This document shows, piece after piece, positions 63,601 to 64,000 of a stretch of DNA of 64,000 nt. Origin of the DNA: Streptomyces sp. CB02414. GTDB lineage: Bacteria > Actinomycetota > Actinomycetes > Streptomycetales > Streptomycetaceae. Under the pieces are notes generated by a model that made no database searches, was not told where the DNA came from, and worked only from the letters and a program-made list of their open reading frames with translations. The stretch covers positions 310,001 through 374,000 of the forward strand of contig NZ_LIPF01000008.1 of assembly GCF_001905385.1 (NCBI RefSeq). The letters run 5' to 3'. Position numbers and translations under genes: made by a program. The stretch's first letter is position 1, and every line of letters begins with the position of its first letter.

Positions 63601-64000
63601 GACGAGACCACCTACGACGGCGGGAACATGAAGGGCGACCACCCGATCGCCTGGTGCCAGAGCTACGGCGGCGGCCGTTCCTTCTACACCGGTATGGGCC
63701 ACACCAAGGAGTCCTACGCCGACGACGCCTTCCGCGCCCACCTGCTCGGCGGCATGCAGTACGCCACCGGCCAGGTCAAGGCCGACTGCAAGCCGGCCAA
63801 GGGCTACCGGGACATCTTCAACGGCGAGACCCTGGACGGCTGGAAGCAGGCCGGCCCCGGCCAGTTCACCGTCAAGGACGGCACCATGCAGTCCGAGGGC
63901 GGCATGGGCCTGCTCTGGTACCAGGCCAAGGAGCTGGAGTCGTACTCCCTCAAGCTCGACTGGAAGATGCGGGGCGACGACAACTCCGGGATCTTCGTGG
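60646..64000 (+). CDS. Large secreted ThuA / PQQ-dehydrogenase-like protein (3' end outside window)
   Basis: At least 1118 residues with no stop before the window ends. A signal peptide of about 43 residues (FRTALALVTGLMLAVGTPATV core) is followed by a PQQ-dependent sugar-dehydrogenase-like propeller (about 45-500: EEGLQGVGVDPDFETNRAIYLYY, GNLYLSTGDDTNPF, AMGFRNPFRMSVD). Then come PKD (about 503-585), an unassigned stretch, CBM6 (about 695-815), ThuA/GATase-like (about 826-1045: KVLVFSKTAGFRHDSIPEGI, MGIHAAADTEYDW) and the start of DUF1080 (about 1050 onward: GYRDIFNGETLDGWKQ). DUF1080 proteins are now described as 3-keto-disaccharide hydrolases. GTG start with CGGAGGGACTTC in front. TTGACC and TACCGT elements 60485-60511 are a weak promoter guess. 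Confidence 0.9.
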   Translation, partial: MHRSRPKGTRTTRRPAFRTALALVTGLMLAVGTPATVAGAQPAADEPAAEGQFQQVPLAKGEPEMGEPMSLAVLPDRSVLHTSRDGTLRITDQGGVTKVAGKLDVYSHDEEGLQGVGVDPDFETNRAIYLYYAPPLDTPAGDAPETGTAEDFKKFDGVNRLSRFVLNPNGTLDMASEKKVLDVAASRGTCCHVGGDIDFDAEGNLYLSTGDDTNPFASDGYTPIDERENRNPAFDARRSSGNTNDLRGKILRIKVAEDGSYTIPDGNLFAPGTEKTRPEIYAMGFRNPFRMSVDDKTGTIYVGDYGPDAGSADPNRGPAGQVEFAKVTEPANFGWPFCTGANDAYVDYDFATGTSGEKFDCAAPKNTSRHNTGLVDLPPAQPAWIPYDGGSVPEFGSGSESPMAGPVYRYDPELDSSVKFPEEFDGDFFAGEFGRRWIKRIEQNADGTVAKINDFPWTGTQIMDMEFGPDGALYVLDYGVSWFQGDENSALYRIENAEDGFSPIAEVSADKTSGAAGLKVKFTASAKDADSPDLTYSWDFGDGTKGEGLTPTHKYKKAGTYTATFTAEDPEGNTGNASVRVVVGNTEPKVKIEVPGNGTLLPMGEPIPFKVKVTDPEETVDCSKVKVAYSLGHDSHAHELTSETGCEGTLNPPPGDGGHDPNANIYGVVGASYTDGGAGGQEALTGTARTVIQPPHRQAEHFTTQSGIKTYDKTGANGGKTVGDINDGDWISFSPYKFDGQKKLTVRASSGGSGGFIELRTGSPTGKLHGSAYIPPTGSWETFQNVDVPLRSLPKRTTEIYLVFRGGDGALYDVDDFEFSKEPFKKGKKVLVFSKTAGFRHDSIPEGIAALKELGAPAGISVTATEEARQFTTANLAKYDAVAFLSTTGDVLNADQQKAFENYVKNGGGYMGIHAAADTEYDWEFYGGLVGAYFDSHPAIQKATVRVHDHDHPSTAHLGDTWERTDEWYNYRTNPREQAKVLATLDETTYDGGNMKGDHPIAWCQSYGGGRSFYTGMGHTKESYADDAFRAHLLGGMQYATGQVKADCKPAKGYRDIFNGETLDGWKQAGPGQFTVKDGTMQSEGGMGLLWYQAKELESYSLKLDWKMRGDDNSGIFV

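Overview
The window is very GC-rich, its coding regions have the third-position GC bias of actinobacteria, and GTG starts are common. Gene content (a SigB-type sigma factor, a narGHJI operon, a GH48/GH6 cellulase pair and a ROK-ABC sugar locus) points to Streptomyces. From memory, the order sigma factor, nar operon, cellulases, acyl-CoA synthetase, FabH-like enzyme, ROK-ABC resembles the SCO6520 to SCO6570 stretch of S. coelicolor. That is synteny recollection, not a search result. No rRNA, tRNA, CRISPR array, transposase or prophage was seen.

Layout. 1-8176: end of an ABC-F ATPase, a 0.58-kb degenerate repeat island, a baeRF/Vms1-like protein, small stress-type genes (PfpI, CBS, DUF2795), a short UvrA-like ABC ATPase, and an AraC-VOC pair. 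8466-15001: a SigB-family sigma factor, a secreted C-terminally anchored protein, a translationally coupled pair of an aminotransferase-fold protein without any lysine and a metallo-beta-lactamase-fold hydrolase, a second repeat island, a coupled MBL-DedA pair, and a possible resolvase-like orphan. 15109-22204: a membrane-anchored phosphodiesterase-like protein, an APC permease, a coupled MoxR AAA+ and metallopeptidase/VWA module, and an OsmC peroxidase. 22217-28725: the narGHJI respiratory nitrate reductase operon on the minus strand. 28835-33224: regulators, methyltransferases and pterin dehydratase.

33311-40962 is a plant-polysaccharide block. It has a PL11 rhamnogalacturonan lyase and divergent GH48 and GH6 cellulases, whose shared 578-bp spacer carries a perfect CebR-type palindrome, a second imperfect one, and a tandem 23-bp repeat in the GH6 leader. 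41110-52738 holds a His-rich methyltransferase, an aldo/keto reductase, a long-chain acyl-CoA synthetase, a LysR regulator divergent from an SBF-like transporter, a secreted GH33 sialidase, FdhD divergent from an OFA-type MFS transporter with its 47-residue small partner, and a FabH-like ketosynthase.

53040-64000 is a sugar catabolic locus: ROK repressor, sugar ABC transporter (ATPase, permease, Tat-type lipoprotein), Gfo/Idh/MocA dehydrogenase, TIM-barrel isomerase, and a very large secreted protein joining a PQQ-dehydrogenase-like propeller, PKD, CBM6, ThuA and the beginning of a DUF1080 domain. The last gene runs off the window. Taken together these suggest uptake and oxidation or hydrolysis of a glycoside through a keto-sugar route.
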